Shown here piece after piece: positions 10,267 through 20,489 of a stretch of 64,000 bases of DNA (positions within the stretch are counted from its first letter, which is position 1; each line of letters begins with the position of its first letter). The notes beneath the pieces are model-generated. The model saw nothing but the letters and a program-made list of their open reading frames with translations. It was not told the origin of the DNA and did not search any database. Source of the stretch: Saccharomyces mikatae IFO 1815 (lineage: Eukaryota > Ascomycota > Saccharomycetes > Saccharomycetales > Saccharomycetaceae); NCBI RefSeq assembly GCF_947241705.1, contig NC_079270.1:62001-126000 (forward strand), read 5' to 3'. Made by a program: the position numbers and the translations under genes.

Positions 10267-10923
10267 CTATGAAAAAGAGTGTGATTTAGTTCTTAAGGTG
10301 TCTTGTATGCTGGCAAGTTTGTCCTGTACCTGTTTGCACACTTGCTCAATTTCGCGGATTTCGCCGCGCTTGTATTCCAGCTGTTCTTCTAACAGCATGA
10401 TAAGGGATTCTCGAGACTGGTGTGGTCTGTACTCATTAAGCAGGTGATGTATATTCACAAGAATCGTTCTTATGTCCTCTACTTTGCGCTCGTAGATATC
10501 AGGATTTATACTCAATACGCCGACGAGTTCCAAGTAGTTCAGCAGGAGCGATTTCAACAGTTTGCGCAGCTCCTGAATTTTGTATTGATAATTAGTGCTT
10601 TCGTTCTCTGTGGACTTCTTATAAAGCTGAGTTAGTCCCATGCTCTCTAAATCGGGCAGTTGGTCCTTGACTTGCCATATACTTCCAAACGCTCGGTACT
10701 GCTGGTTTTTGGGCATGGGGGGTGGGATCAGATAATCTAGGGCACATGTTATCTCCTCCTCATCTCTGTCATTACTATCATTTGATGTAGCCTTATTCGT
10801 GTTAGCGGCCTTATTTTCTTTGTATTTTGTTAATTTTTCCATATTTGATTGTGTGAAAAACTTTACGTATGGGGGTGGAGGCGGGTACAGTGAGCTGACC
10901 TCATTGCCAGGATCATTAGACAT
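10267..10923 (-). CDS. MED7: Mediator middle-module subunit Med7
   Basis: Subunit of the middle module of Mediator, which links activators to RNA polymerase II in the nucleus; Med7 pairs with Med21 and Med31. The protein is 218 residues (S. cerevisiae 222). The N-terminus carries the poly-proline segment LYPPPPPYVKFFT, which contacts Med31, and a conserved block CALDYLIPPPMPKNQQYRAFG follows after a variable Asn-rich linker. The C-terminal half (about residues 110-210) is helical and forms a coiled coil with Med21. I chose the Met at 10921-10923 because the family begins MSNDPGNEVSS; the frame is open for 21 codons further, to an ATG at 10984-10986. Confidence 0.96.
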   Translation of the reverse strand: MSNDPGNEVSSLYPPPPPYVKFFTQSNMEKLTKYKENKAANTNKATSNDSNDRDEEEITCALDYLIPPPMPKNQQYRAFGSIWQVKDQLPDLESMGLTQLYKKSTENESTNYQYKIQELRKLLKSLLLNYLELVGVLSINPDIYERKVEDIRTILVNIHHLLNEYRPHQSRESLIMLLEEQLEYKRGEIREIEQVCKQVQDKLASIQDTLRTKSHSFS

Positions 10924-11201
10924 TTGCATATTAAGAACTATTTTTATTGGCTTGGGCTCGATGTGTGGAAAGCCTTCATAGCTCATATATGCTTCTAATG
11001 AAATGCCTGTTAAAAATTCAAGGTTCTGTCAAATTTCATTACGATCTTTCGTATGTTGTGATAACAATTTATTTGTTAAGATGTGAAAGGGGAAACATAA
11101 AAACCTACGGTAGACGTATATGGACTTCAACATATGCAATATGAAGAACGCTAAGTGTTCTTATTTAAGGTCAGGGAAAGTCAGAGGGAAACAGTACACA
11201 G
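10924..11201. promoter_or_regulatory. MED7/HRT1 divergent promoter
   Basis: A 278-bp spacer between divergent housekeeping genes. I see no strong TATA box or known activator site; both genes are probably driven at a modest constitutive level, which is inference. Confidence 0.45.
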
Positions 11202-11567
11202 ATGAGTAACGAAACCGAAAGAATGGATGTTGATGAGGAGGAATCGCAAAATATCGCGCATGATTCAAGACAAAGCACCCCGGTGGAAACCAAAAAGAAA
11301 AGGTTTGAGATAAAGAAGTGGACTGCGGTGGCATTTTGGTCGTGGGATATAGCAGTTGATAACTGCGCAATTTGCAGGAACCACATAATGGAGCCATGCA
11401 TTGAATGTCAACCAAAGGCCATGACCGACACTGATAATGAATGTGTAGCAGCATGGGGTGTTTGTAACCATGCTTTCCATTTGCATTGTATTAATAAATG
11501 GATCAAGACGAGAGATGCATGCCCATTAGATAACCAACCATGGCAGTTAGCAAGATGTGGTAGGTAA
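11202..11567 (+). CDS. HRT1: RING-H2 subunit Hrt1 (Rbx1/Roc1) of cullin ubiquitin ligases
   Basis: Catalytic RING subunit of SCF and other cullin ligases; it recruits the E2 (Cdc34) and also helps Rub1 transfer to cullins. It has 121 residues, the family length. After an acidic N-terminus, the strand [22 protein letters not shown] is the segment that threads into the cullin, and the RING-H2 follows with [29 protein letters not shown] and ACPLDN supplying the zinc ligands. The domain is almost identical to S. cerevisiae; only the first 25 residues differ noticeably. Confidence 0.97.
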   Translation: MSNETERMDVDEEESQNIAHDSRQSTPVETKKKRFEIKKWTAVAFWSWDIAVDNCAICRNHIMEPCIECQPKAMTDTDNECVAAWGVCNHAFHLHCINKWIKTRDACPLDNQPWQLARCGR

Positions 11568-12183
11568 ATCAAGGAACTGCTTGAGAACATACGAAGCATA
11601 CCGAGGTCGAGGGCTAATTATTTGACTTTTGTTTTCGTTGGAACATGACAGAAGACTTAGCAGGCACACCTTTTCCCCTTTCACATAGATCTGTTGTTAT
11701 ATACAGAGCATATTCGAATTATATGTACCTTTTTTTTTATCTCGTTAACAAAGTCGAGGTAGTGACAAAGCATTTTGAAAGGCAGTAAATGAAAATCATT
11801 CTAGCCTCGGTCCATAATTTATCTATATATAGCTGCCAAAATTTAGTACTCTTTTGACTCTTCAAGACACCTACACTTGTAAGATTCTTTCTCGTATCTC
11901 TTTTCTCCGCAGTGTTTAAGGACCCTTATTGTATATTGGAGAAAACAAAAATTCATGATTACTAGGCACAACTATTATTTTCAAAACTTATACAGTAACA
12001 TCTTGACTAGAAAAATCTGCCAAGGGTTTTTTTTTTTTGTTTTTCATATTTCGTCAGGTTGAAATAAGATAGTGTCACAAAAAAAACGACGCATAATTCA
12101 ATGATCAGAAAAATCTGTGTTGAAGAACAAAACTTGTCACACATTTCAAGGAAGAACAAAGAAAGTTGAAAAGAGTGAGTGTA
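11568..12183. promoter_or_regulatory. GAS4 promoter / HRT1 3' region
   Basis: A 616-bp AT-rich gap between two plus-strand genes. The distal part holds the HRT1 terminator; the part near 12184 is the GAS4 promoter, with a run of T at about 12028-12039 and a middle sporulation element listed separately. No gene is visible. Confidence 0.5.
12074..12082 (+). promoter_or_regulatory. Middle sporulation element (Ndt80 site) before GAS4
   Basis: GTCACAAAA matches the Ndt80 consensus DNCRCAAAW and lies about 100 bp upstream of the GAS4 start. GAS4 in S. cerevisiae is expressed in sporulation, so this site is the likely switch. The match is seen; the regulation is inferred from the relative. Confidence 0.6.
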
Positions 12184-13596
12184 ATGTCTTCAGTAAGTGT
12201 CTATATTTTTTTGATTTTGGAACTGTTCGTATTGTGTCAAGCTTCAGTCCATACCATTCAAATTAAAGATAAGCATTTTGTTGACACAGTAACTGGAAAA
12301 CTGTTCTTCATTAAAGGTGTTGATTATCAGCCAGGGGGTTCTTCAGAAGTCAGTGAAAAGCAGGACCCATTATCTAATCCTGAAGCATGCGCTCGTGATA
12401 TCTTATTGTTTCAAGAATTGGGTATAAATACAGTAAGAATTTATTCCATCAACCCAGACTTAAATCATGATGCATGTATGACGATGTTGGCAATGGCAGG
12501 AATTTATCTTATTTTAGATGTCAATTCACCATTACAAAACCAACACCTGAATAGGTATGAACCGTGGACTACGTACAACGAGGTTTATCTGGAGCATGTT
12601 TTCAAAGTTGTTGAACAGTTTTCTCATTACAATAATACCTTGGGGTTTTTTGCTGGTAATGAAATTGTAAACGACAAACGATCAGCACAGTATTCACCAG
12701 CATATATTAAGGAGTTGATCGGAACTATGAAAAATTACATAAGTGTACACTCCCCTAGAACCATCCCGGTAGGTTACTCTGCGGCCGATGACCTGAGCTA
12801 TAGGGTATCATTATCTCAATATTTGGAGTGCAAGGTTGATGAAAAGCCCGAGAATAGTGTCGACTTCTATGGTGTTAACTCTTATCAATGGTGTGGTCAA
12901 CAAAATATGCAAACTTCAGGGTATAATACATTAGTTGATACTTACAGGAGCTATTCAAAACCAGTTTTTTTTTCAGAGTTTGGATGCAATAAAGTTTTAC
13001 CAAGAGAATTCCAGGAAATAGATTATTTATTCTCTGAAGAGATGTATTCTGTGTTTTGTGGAGGTTTGGTTTACGAATTTTCACAGGAGGATAATAATTA
13101 TGGTTTAGTTGAATATCAAGGAGATGATAAGGTACAACTATTAGCAGATTTTGAGAAGCTTAAATCGCACTATCAAAATGTTGAGTTTCCTTCTATGAAA
13201 ACTTTAAAAGAGACTACAGAGATGGAGGAGACGCCATCATGTATTGAAGATTACGAGAATTTGAATATTGAATCTAAAATTGCTAAAAATTTGGGAAGTT
13301 CTTTGATAAAGAAAGGTGTTAAAGTCGATAAAGGCAAATATATAGATATTCACGAGAATCAACTGTCTAGTAATATTACCATTTTAGACATACATGGTGA
13401 TAGCTGGGGTGGACCGAAAAAGATTGCAATTAGACAAAGTCTGTCGTTATCAGACCACGAAGAGGGAAAACAAGAAGATGGGGATGAAGATGGGGATGAT
13501 TTGAAACGAAAGCACCGAAATTCATCCTCAACTACCGGCCCATTATTACCTCTTGGATGGTTTTTGCTTTTTTATACTTTGAATACTATCTTTTAA
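12184..13596 (+). CDS. GAS4: Sporulation-type 1,3-beta-glucanosyltransferase, GPI-anchored
   Basis: GH72 enzyme that elongates 1,3-beta-glucan; in S. cerevisiae Gas4 acts with Gas2 in building the spore wall. It is about 470 residues (S. cerevisiae 471). A signal peptide with a hydrophobic core IFLILELFVLC is followed by the GH72 domain; the acid/base Glu is in FFAGNEIVND (about residue 160) and the nucleophile Glu in VFFSEFGCN (about 265). There is no cysteine-rich CBM43 module, as expected for Gas4. The C-terminus is acidic then hydrophobic (LLPLGWFLLF), a GPI attachment signal. I chose the Met at 12184 to match the usual signal length; an ATG six codons upstream is possible. Confidence 0.95.
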   Translation: MSSVSVYIFLILELFVLCQASVHTIQIKDKHFVDTVTGKLFFIKGVDYQPGGSSEVSEKQDPLSNPEACARDILLFQELGINTVRIYSINPDLNHDACMTMLAMAGIYLILDVNSPLQNQHLNRYEPWTTYNEVYLEHVFKVVEQFSHYNNTLGFFAGNEIVNDKRSAQYSPAYIKELIGTMKNYISVHSPRTIPVGYSAADDLSYRVSLSQYLECKVDEKPENSVDFYGVNSYQWCGQQNMQTSGYNTLVDTYRSYSKPVFFSEFGCNKVLPREFQEIDYLFSEEMYSVFCGGLVYEFSQEDNNYGLVEYQGDDKVQLLADFEKLKSHYQNVEFPSMKTLKETTEMEETPSCIEDYENLNIESKIAKNLGSSLIKKGVKVDKGKYIDIHENQLSSNITILDIHGDSWGGPKKIAIRQSLSLSDHEEGKQEDGDEDGDDLKRKHRNSSSTTGPLLPLGWFLLFYTLNTIF

Positions 13597-13944
13597 ATAT
13601 GCTGTTCCCTTTCCTGTTTAAATTCCTTTCTACCTTTTTCTTTTTCAAGCAAAGATATAGTTAAGAAAGTGATTATGAATTTGCTAAAACTGAAGAAAAT
13701 ATCACTTCACGAGTTTCCACAAAAAAGCAACAGCATTATACATAAGCATTTGCCTTCGAATCCTTTATGTTTTGAACCTTTGCCGAACTTATCGAACATT
13801 GTATATATACTGCCAGGTCCAATAGGGTAAATTAATGCCCGAGCCACTTTTGCCGCCGAGCTTTTAAGCATCCCTTTTGCCACTCCTAGTTTGGATGAAG
13901 AACTAGCATTAATAACTGTAGTAGATGAATAACAACTGTAGAAA
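13597..13944 (+). pseudogene. In-frame open remnant between GAS4 and YOL131W
   Basis: The same frame as YOL131W stays open from the GAS4 stop to a TAA at 13828-13830, then for 33 codons to a TAA at 13930-13932 and two codons to a TAG at 13939-13941, with YOL131W starting at 13945. From an ATG at 13675 it reads as a plausible protein (for example HKHLPSNPLCFEPLPNLSN, then FAAELLSIPFATPSLDEEL). This suggests that YOL131W is the tail of a once longer gene whose front has decayed, or a chance open stretch. No canonical intron (GTATGT with TACTAAC) spans the stops. I do not recognise the family. Confidence 0.4.
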
Positions 13945-14274
13945 ATGAACAACAATATGGAAATACACGAGGACGTCCAATATAAGGTTCTGCAAAGAGC
14001 AGAACTGGCCAACTCCATTTGGAACTTGAGGTTCAACCTTAATAAAGTTACCAAACGAATTCACAAGAAAGCGAAAGTTTTTCGAGAAAATAGAATAAAC
14101 AAATTACAATTTCCAATAGAGCAAGCCTGTTACCGATATTTTCAACACGATCACTTAGGAGAAGAACATGTTCCGTTGATTCAAGGTTTCAAATGTTTGG
14201 ACTCTCCTCCTCCTGTTCCGCCAAGCTCATCACAGGGAGAAGACGAAGAGAGCACAACAGATTTACAAAATTAG
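13945..14274 (+). CDS. Uncharacterised small protein, YOL131W-like
   Basis: A 109-residue protein in the position of S. cerevisiae YOL131W (108 residues), function unknown. The sequence is hydrophilic and likely helical through about residue 75, with a basic stretch (TKRIHKKAKVFREN), then a Pro/Ser-rich acidic tail (PPPVPPSSSQGEDEE). There is no signal peptide or membrane segment. Its survival at nearly the same length at this distance suggests it is real, but the open frame just upstream raises the chance that it is the remaining end of a longer gene. Confidence 0.65.
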   Translation: MNNNMEIHEDVQYKVLQRAELANSIWNLRFNLNKVTKRIHKKAKVFRENRINKLQFPIEQACYRYFQHDHLGEEHVPLIQGFKCLDSPPPVPPSSSQGEDEESTTDLQN

Positions 14275-15365
14275 GAGTGATTGAAACCGAATCAAAATAG
14301 TTCTTATATACTGGTTGAAAACAAGAAAATCAAATTATCATGATCACGCCTTTCCTCTGTTTTCGAACTTTAGCTATAAGGAAGATAAACTTGAACTTTC
14401 TTATTCATTAGGGTTATAACATGCATAGTTTGAGCTTTTGTTGAAGAATACTACGTATGTAAAGGTTATGCTGGGTGGGCTTTACTCCAAAGGTGCAATT
14501 TCTTATGTATTTCGATTTTAAGCAAGCTGTAGTTGTTCGACGGTGTGTCACTTACTGTTCCGTGTATTGTTGACGTGTTCCTTCTTTTCTTTCTGAGAGG
14601 GAAAGTTCTGAACTAATATTTCCGCTTTAGTATGCACCCTCCTATCTGTAACCCCTGTATGGATGAATCTATAAAATATACAATGTTTCCCTTTAGGGCA
14701 CAAGGAGGGTCTTCTGCACTGAAAGTTACATAACACATTTATCAATAAGCGATGTGATTGAATTTGTAATAAAACAAAGGGAATTCACGAAGCTTCTTTA
14801 ATGGGCCCATCATCAGACAAAGAAATAATTTAATGCGAACATACAAAGGAAATTTGTTGCGCTCTTTTCGCCATCTGTTCGGTTCCCTGCCTCAGTGGAC
14901 ACAACTTGATGACCCTTGATATTGCTGCCCCTCCTTTTTTTATTTTACTTTAAATGCAAATATCGCAAGCACGTTTTTTCACAGCCCGTCCGCTTTGAGA
15001 TACAAAAGCGATATCTGAAGTGAAATTTTTCTTTAGAACATGAACCATCGAATTAGTTATACATGATAACGAGTCTTCCAATCCAATGAACACGTTCTTT
15101 CTCTTGGGCAAAACTAACTAAACAGTAAAATATTTGGTGTTCAAGCCTACCTTCAATAGAAAATCAATACCAGAGAAGTGCATCCTGATTAGTTCATTTC
15201 CATTTTGTAGGAAAGAAAAGTATCATCCTGACAAGATAAAGGTAGTAAACAAAATATTTCTATATGAAAGTGTACTGCTAGTTGAACAGAACTTCAACAA
15301 AAGAATACAGCTACTTCTTTTCAAAGGTCATCAAATATTGCTAGAAAGCGTAAGAACACTTTACT
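14275..15365. promoter_or_regulatory. YOL131W/ALR1 intergenic region with the ALR1 promoter
   Basis: This 1091-bp gap holds the ALR1 promoter and leader. I see no RNA gene, repeat or clear activator site. Two short open frames in it, one overlapping the ALR1 start out of frame, have no protein-like features. Confidence 0.45.
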
Positions 15366-17945
15366 ATGTCTTCGTCATCTAGTTCATCGGAGTCATCGCC
15401 TAATTTATCACGGTCAAACTCGCTAGCTAACACCATGGTTTCCATGAAAACAGAGGATCATACAGGATTATATGACCATAGACAGCATCCAGACTCATTA
15501 CCAGTCCGTCACCAAGCTCCCGCATTGAAGCAAGAGGAAATTGCTAAGCGCTCTAAATTTCCTACTCCAAATGAGCAGAAGAACGTAACCAAATACGGTA
15601 CAAGTGTAGAAACAGGGAGCGTACCCGCAAGGAAACGCATGAATTTTGAAGACGATGGCTCAGATTTGGATGAATCGGTTGCTCACCATCAATTGAGAGC
15701 CTCTGCTATTTTAACTTCTAATGCGAGGCCTTCGAGACTAGCCCATTCCATGCCACACCAGAGGCAACTTTATGTGCAGAGTAACACTCAGCCCTCATTA
15801 AATGATGTGGGTGTAAAGAGAGACTATACAATGTCACCTTCTACCGTGTCCTCAGGCAACAAACCCAAGTTGAGTTCATCTTCTTCGGCAAGCCCTATCA
15901 CGAAAGTTCGTAAACCTTCACTGGTCAATCCAATTCTTGAAGTGCCGCATGAGTCCAAATCTGATGTACATCCTAAGCAGTGCAAACCTAAGAGAAGAAC
16001 TTATTCCACAACTTCTACGCACTCATCAATTAACCCTGCCGTTTTACTGACGAAAAGCGCATCTCAAAAATCTGATACAGAAGATGATACATTAGAAAGG
16101 AAACCTGTACGGATGAACACTAGAGCTTCTTTTGATAGCGACGTATCACAGGCTTCAAGAGATTCACAAGAAACGGAGGAAGATGTTTGTTTCCCTATGC
16201 CTCCTCAACTGCATACAAGGGTTAACGGTATAGATTTTGATGAACTAGAGGAATATTCACAATTTGCAAACGCGGAGAAGAGTCAATTCTTGGCTAATCT
16301 TCAAGCACCAAATGAACAGAAATTTGGTAATGTCACCCAGGATATTGGATTCACCAGCTCTACTTCCACTTCGGGGTCTTCTGCGGCCTTGAAATACACC
16401 CCAAGAGTTTCACAAACCGGTGAAAAGAGTGACAGTGGTAATGAAATAGACGTGCATGGGAAGAAGAAAGAGGAGCATGAAGAAGTTAAGCCTAATTTAC
16501 GTCCTGGTGTTTCTTTTGGTAAGAACAAGGTGGAAGGAGAAGAAAATGAACACATCCCTGCACACGATCCGGAATATTACTCATACCAAAATACAGATTT
16601 TCAAATTCCCAATAGGTTTTCATTTTTTTGTTCGGAATCTGATGAAACCGTACATGCAAGTGATATCCCTTCCTTAGTGACCGAGGGCCAGACGTTTTAT
16701 GAATTATTCAGAGGAGGGGAACCAACATGGTGGTTGGATTGCAGCTGTCCAACTGATGATGAAATGCGTTGCATAGCAAAAGCATTTGGCATCCATCCAT
16801 TAACAGCAGAGGATATAAGAATGCAAGAAACTCGTGAAAAAGTGGAACTTTTCAAGTCATATTATTTTGTGTGTTTTCACACATTTGAAAATGATAAAGA
16901 ATCGGAGGATTTTTTGGAACCTATCAATGTTTACATTGTGGTGTGCAGGTCAGGTGTCTTAACCTTTCATTTTGGCCCAATATCTCATTGTGCTAATGTG
17001 AGGAGACGTGTAAGGCAATTGCGTGATTATGTCAATGTCAACTCAGATTGGTTATGTTATGCTTTAATTGATGATATCACAGATAGTTTCGCTCCTGTTA
17101 TTCAATCCATTGAATATGAAGCTGACTCGATTGAAGATTCCGTATTCATGGCCCGTGACATGGATTTTGCAGCCATGCTACAAAGGATTGGTGAAAGCAG
17201 ACGTAAAACAATGACGTTGATGAGGCTTCTAAGTGGTAAGGCCGATGTTATCAAAATGTTTGCCAAAAGATGCCAAGATGAAGCTAATGGTATTGGGCCA
17301 GCGTTAACATCACAAATCAATATTGCGAATTTACAAGCAAGGCAGGATAATGCTAATCGTACCAATGACAATAGTTATGCGACCTTGTCAAATAGCTATG
17401 TGCCCACCACATCGCAACCAAGGGGAGATATTGCTTTATACTTGGGTGATATTCAAGATCATTTGTTGACTATGTTTCAAAACTTGTTGGCGTATGAGAA
17501 GATTTTTTCTAGATCTCATACGAACTATTTGGCACAACTGCAAGTAGAGTCATTTAATTCGAATAACAAAGTTACGGAAATGTTAGGTAAGGTAACTATG
17601 ATAGGTACGATGTTAGTTCCATTGAATGTTATCACTGGTCTATTCGGTATGAACGTTAAAGTTCCAGGAGAAAAATCTAGTCTTGCGTGGTGGTTTGGGA
17701 TTCTAGGTGTTTTACTTTTGCTGGCCGTTGTAGGTTGGTTCTTGGCCAGCTATTGGATTAAAAGAATAGATCCCCCAGCGACACTTAACGAAGCTGCAGA
17801 AAGTGGAGCCAAATCAGTCATCTCTAGTTTTTTACCAAAAAGAAACAAGAGATTCAATGATCGTTCCAAAACTATTAATGTGAGAGTCGGCCCTTCAAAC
17901 AAATCCGTTGCAAGTCTTCCTAGTAGATATAGCCGCTACGATTGA
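15366..17945 (+). CDS. ALR1: Plasma-membrane Mg2+ transporter of the CorA family
   Basis: Main Mg2+ uptake channel of the plasma membrane in yeast. The 859 residues match the S. cerevisiae length exactly. A long Ser-rich, poorly conserved cytosolic N-terminus (about residues 1-400) precedes the CorA domain. The CorA signature GMN is at residues 761-763, at the end of the first of two C-terminal membrane segments; the second is about GILGVLLLLAVVGWFLASYW. The stretch between about residues 430 and 760 is nearly unchanged from S. cerevisiae as I recall it, while the N-terminus varies. The start at MSSSSSSSESSPNLS is the family start. Confidence 0.97.
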   Translation: MSSSSSSSESSPNLSRSNSLANTMVSMKTEDHTGLYDHRQHPDSLPVRHQAPALKQEEIAKRSKFPTPNEQKNVTKYGTSVETGSVPARKRMNFEDDGSDLDESVAHHQLRASAILTSNARPSRLAHSMPHQRQLYVQSNTQPSLNDVGVKRDYTMSPSTVSSGNKPKLSSSSSASPITKVRKPSLVNPILEVPHESKSDVHPKQCKPKRRTYSTTSTHSSINPAVLLTKSASQKSDTEDDTLERKPVRMNTRASFDSDVSQASRDSQETEEDVCFPMPPQLHTRVNGIDFDELEEYSQFANAEKSQFLANLQAPNEQKFGNVTQDIGFTSSTSTSGSSAALKYTPRVSQTGEKSDSGNEIDVHGKKKEEHEEVKPNLRPGVSFGKNKVEGEENEHIPAHDPEYYSYQNTDFQIPNRFSFFCSESDETVHASDIPSLVTEGQTFYELFRGGEPTWWLDCSCPTDDEMRCIAKAFGIHPLTAEDIRMQETREKVELFKSYYFVCFHTFENDKESEDFLEPINVYIVVCRSGVLTFHFGPISHCANVRRRVRQLRDYVNVNSDWLCYALIDDITDSFAPVIQSIEYEADSIEDSVFMARDMDFAAMLQRIGESRRKTMTLMRLLSGKADVIKMFAKRCQDEANGIGPALTSQINIANLQARQDNANRTNDNSYATLSNSYVPTTSQPRGDIALYLGDIQDHLLTMFQNLLAYEKIFSRSHTNYLAQLQVESFNSNNKVTEMLGKVTMIGTMLVPLNVITGLFGMNVKVPGEKSSLAWWFGILGVLLLLAVVGWFLASYWIKRIDPPATLNEAAESGAKSVISSFLPKRNKRFNDRSKTINVRVGPSNKSVASLPSRYSRYD

Positions 17946-18559
17946 TTACAAATGATAAAGATGAATGAATGCAAGTGATAGAAGCATAAGTCCACGATTT
18001 AGGGCGTTTCACATTTATGCACTTGATTTTAGCGATTTAATGTTTAGTCTAAGCACCTGTTCGGAGAACTACTTCGCGATTACGAGGTTTCAACAAAGAA
18101 GAAGTGTATTTAAAGTTGTTAACTTTTTCTTCAACTCTCTCTTTCCTTTAAATGGGATGGCAGCATGTTCGACACTTGTTTCTACTAATCTGTATTTTAC
18201 TTTTTGACTTATGCATTTCCTATTTAGGAACTTATATAATACTGACATTCGCTAATAGAGAACCCAAAGGGGTAAACATATATATATATATATATATAAT
18301 ATCGATTGTTGAAGAGATAAAAATTGCTAATCTTATCGTATTGTTGACTATTTACTTGTTATGATTTATGAAAAGCTTGTAATGGTTAGTTTGAGGACTT
18401 CATACACTCATAATTTGTTACCCTGCTAAACTGTTTGAATGAGAAATCAATTATCTGCAACGCCCCTTTTATAAAGATGACAAATGCATAAGCAAATTGA
18501 TGAAAAGACATAACTTTTTGTATTCGAGTTTATAAGATCAATTAAAAAACTTTATCATT
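17946..18559. other. ALR1/VPS68 intergenic region with a TA repeat
   Basis: A 614-bp gap between two plus-strand genes; it contains the ALR1 terminator and the VPS68 promoter. A (TA)n run of about ten units lies at 18279-18298. I see no gene or specific activator site. Confidence 0.5.
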
Positions 18560-19114
18560 ATGGACACGGATGATCATGTTAACTTGTTTCGTTTTCCTTT
18601 CAAAATTCCCACCTTTCGTGGTATAAGGAAAGGCGGTGTCTATCTTTCAGGTGCCCTTTATGCTCTCGGGTTTTGGGTATTTTTAGACGCAGTGCTTTTT
18701 TCCAGATATTCTAATGCATCAGAAGTTCATGTAACGTTCATCGACTGGATTCCATTTCTTTGTAGCACGCTTGGGACGCTGATTGTGAATTCTATTGAAA
18801 AGAATAGGTTACTGCAAGGAGCTTTATCATCAGATGGTGGTGCTTTCGGTAGCGGTGTCAGTGACTTAGATTCAAGCATGGCATGGCAAGCTCGAACTAT
18901 ATTGTTTTTTGGCTTTGCCTTATTAGCTGGTGGGTTATCAGGCTCTATTGTCGTATTGATCATCAAGTTTTTGGTTAAAGATTACAATACTTATCCCACT
19001 TTGGGAATGGGAGTAAACAATGTGCTAGGAAACGTATGCATATTATTGAGTTGCGTTGTTTTATGGATTGCCCAAAATGTTGAAGACGAATATTCATATT
19101 CTTTGACACTGTAG
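18560..19114 (+). CDS. VPS68: Vacuolar/endosomal membrane protein Vps68
   Basis: Small polytopic protein of vacuole and endosome membranes needed for vacuolar protein sorting; in S. cerevisiae it works with Vps55 late in endosome-to-vacuole transport. The 184 residues match the family length. Four hydrophobic segments are visible: about residues 28-48, 56-76, 112-136 and 148-172. The N-terminus FRFPFKIPTFRGIRKGGVYLSG is highly conserved. Start and stop are unambiguous. Confidence 0.96.
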   Translation: MDTDDHVNLFRFPFKIPTFRGIRKGGVYLSGALYALGFWVFLDAVLFSRYSNASEVHVTFIDWIPFLCSTLGTLIVNSIEKNRLLQGALSSDGGAFGSGVSDLDSSMAWQARTILFFGFALLAGGLSGSIVVLIIKFLVKDYNTYPTLGMGVNNVLGNVCILLSCVVLWIAQNVEDEYSYSLTL

Positions 19115-19361
19115 GTTAAATTACGCTTGGTATAGCTAAGCATTTCGAGGTGGAAAAAATGCGAATTGACTTAGATAAAAAACGTATATATAAAATATAT
19201 ATATAAACACTTCTTCGACACTAAAAGATCACTATAGAAGTGTGCATATTTCAAAACACTGTACTGTTTTATTAAAGGGAGACTGATGAAAATGCGAGTA
19301 GTATGACGAGGTGAGAATGTATGATAATGAGAAAATGCAGGAATGAGTTGAGAACCAGTGG

Positions 19362-20489
19362 CTAATCTAAAGGCGGTACAATTGAACTATAGTACTGACC
19401 AAGACCCCTTTTCTCCAATGCACTAAAATTAAAGAGTTCAGGTAAGTGCACTGGCATATTCGAACCTCTTGGTAAAAAATAAGTTTCATGTCTTAACGCG
19501 TCAAAAAATTCGTGAGCCATCAATCGTTTAGCATCCCATCTTTCAGAGGTGTCGTAGACCAACACTTTCAGCAAGAACTCCACGTCAAAAAACTCCATGT
19601 ATGGGAACCAATGCATAAACTTCTTAAATTTTTGGTCATGCAGGGTATTCTGTAATTGTTGAGATTTGTCCACAGAACTTTTAGGAAGTCGACCTAATAG
19701 TTTGGCTATCTCCTCCAATTGTGAGTTGGCGTTATCACCTTTGAAAAGAGGTTGTCCTTTTATCATTTCGCCTATTATGCAACCAAGTGACCATATATCT
19801 ATTTGCGTAGAGTAATCTTTCAAATTCAGAAGAAGTTCAGGTGCTCTGTAAAATCTCGAGCAAAAATATGTCTTCAGTTCTCCGTTATCCTTTAGTCGCT
19901 GTGCTGAGCCAAAATCACATATTTTAGCAATACCCCTACTTGGTATGATTAGTATATTAGTAGGTTTGAGATCGCCATGGCATATGTTCATGGAATGTAA
20001 AGTCAGAAGTCCTCGAAGTATTTGAAACGTGTACAACTTAATATGTTTTGTAGGAACCTTGGAGCCATTATCGAAGTATTCACGAATTTCGGAACTCAAT
20101 GTTTGAGGAATATACTCCATAACAAAATTTTTCTGGTATAAGTATTCACCATCCTTGGTAGCACACCGGCTTTCGAAGAAAAACTCTAAAGTGACGAGAT
20201 TTGGATGTTTGATATTCTGCAAGATCTCCAGTTCCAGGGACTGTGCTTTGGGAGATATAACCACTCTTTTTATAGCATACGGTCCCAGCCATTCAATGCT
20301 GTTGTTTGACAGATACGACTGTGTTACAGTGCCGAACGACCCAGGGCCTATTCTTTTTCCTTCCTTAACAAACATCTTACTCTTTTGGCAATTTTTTATT
20401 GATACGATATCATCGATAAAATAGTGCTCATCCTCTAATTTCGTCATTCTATTGGGGGTAGTCCCGGGAACTTGTTTTGCTTTAAGCAT
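19362..20489 (-). CDS. YGK3: GSK-3 family protein kinase Ygk3
   Basis: Glycogen synthase kinase 3 homologue; in S. cerevisiae one of four GSK-3 kinases, with roles in Msn2 stress signalling and protein turnover. It has 375 residues, the family length. Kinase landmarks are the Gly-rich loop GPGSFGTV, the ATP-binding Lys in YAIKRVV, catalytic CHGDLKPTNIL, DFGSAQ, and the activation-loop SRFYRAPEL carrying the Tyr that GSK-3 kinases autophosphorylate. The catalytic loop reads HGD rather than the usual HRD. It is transcribed away from RPL25. Confidence 0.95.
   Translation of the reverse strand: MLKAKQVPGTTPNRMTKLEDEHYFIDDIVSIKNCQKSKMFVKEGKRIGPGSFGTVTQSYLSNNSIEWLGPYAIKRVVISPKAQSLELEILQNIKHPNLVTLEFFFESRCATKDGEYLYQKNFVMEYIPQTLSSEIREYFDNGSKVPTKHIKLYTFQILRGLLTLHSMNICHGDLKPTNILIIPSRGIAKICDFGSAQRLKDNGELKTYFCSRFYRAPELLLNLKDYSTQIDIWSLGCIIGEMIKGQPLFKGDNANSQLEEIAKLLGRLPKSSVDKSQQLQNTLHDQKFKKFMHWFPYMEFFDVEFLLKVLVYDTSERWDAKRLMAHEFFDALRHETYFLPRGSNMPVHLPELFNFSALEKRGLGQYYSSIVPPLD

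Noticed and set aside
11171-11401. Minus-strand frame in the position of the dubious S. cerevisiae ORF YOL134C
   Set aside because: It overlaps HRT1 almost entirely on the opposite strand and only mirrors that gene's codons.
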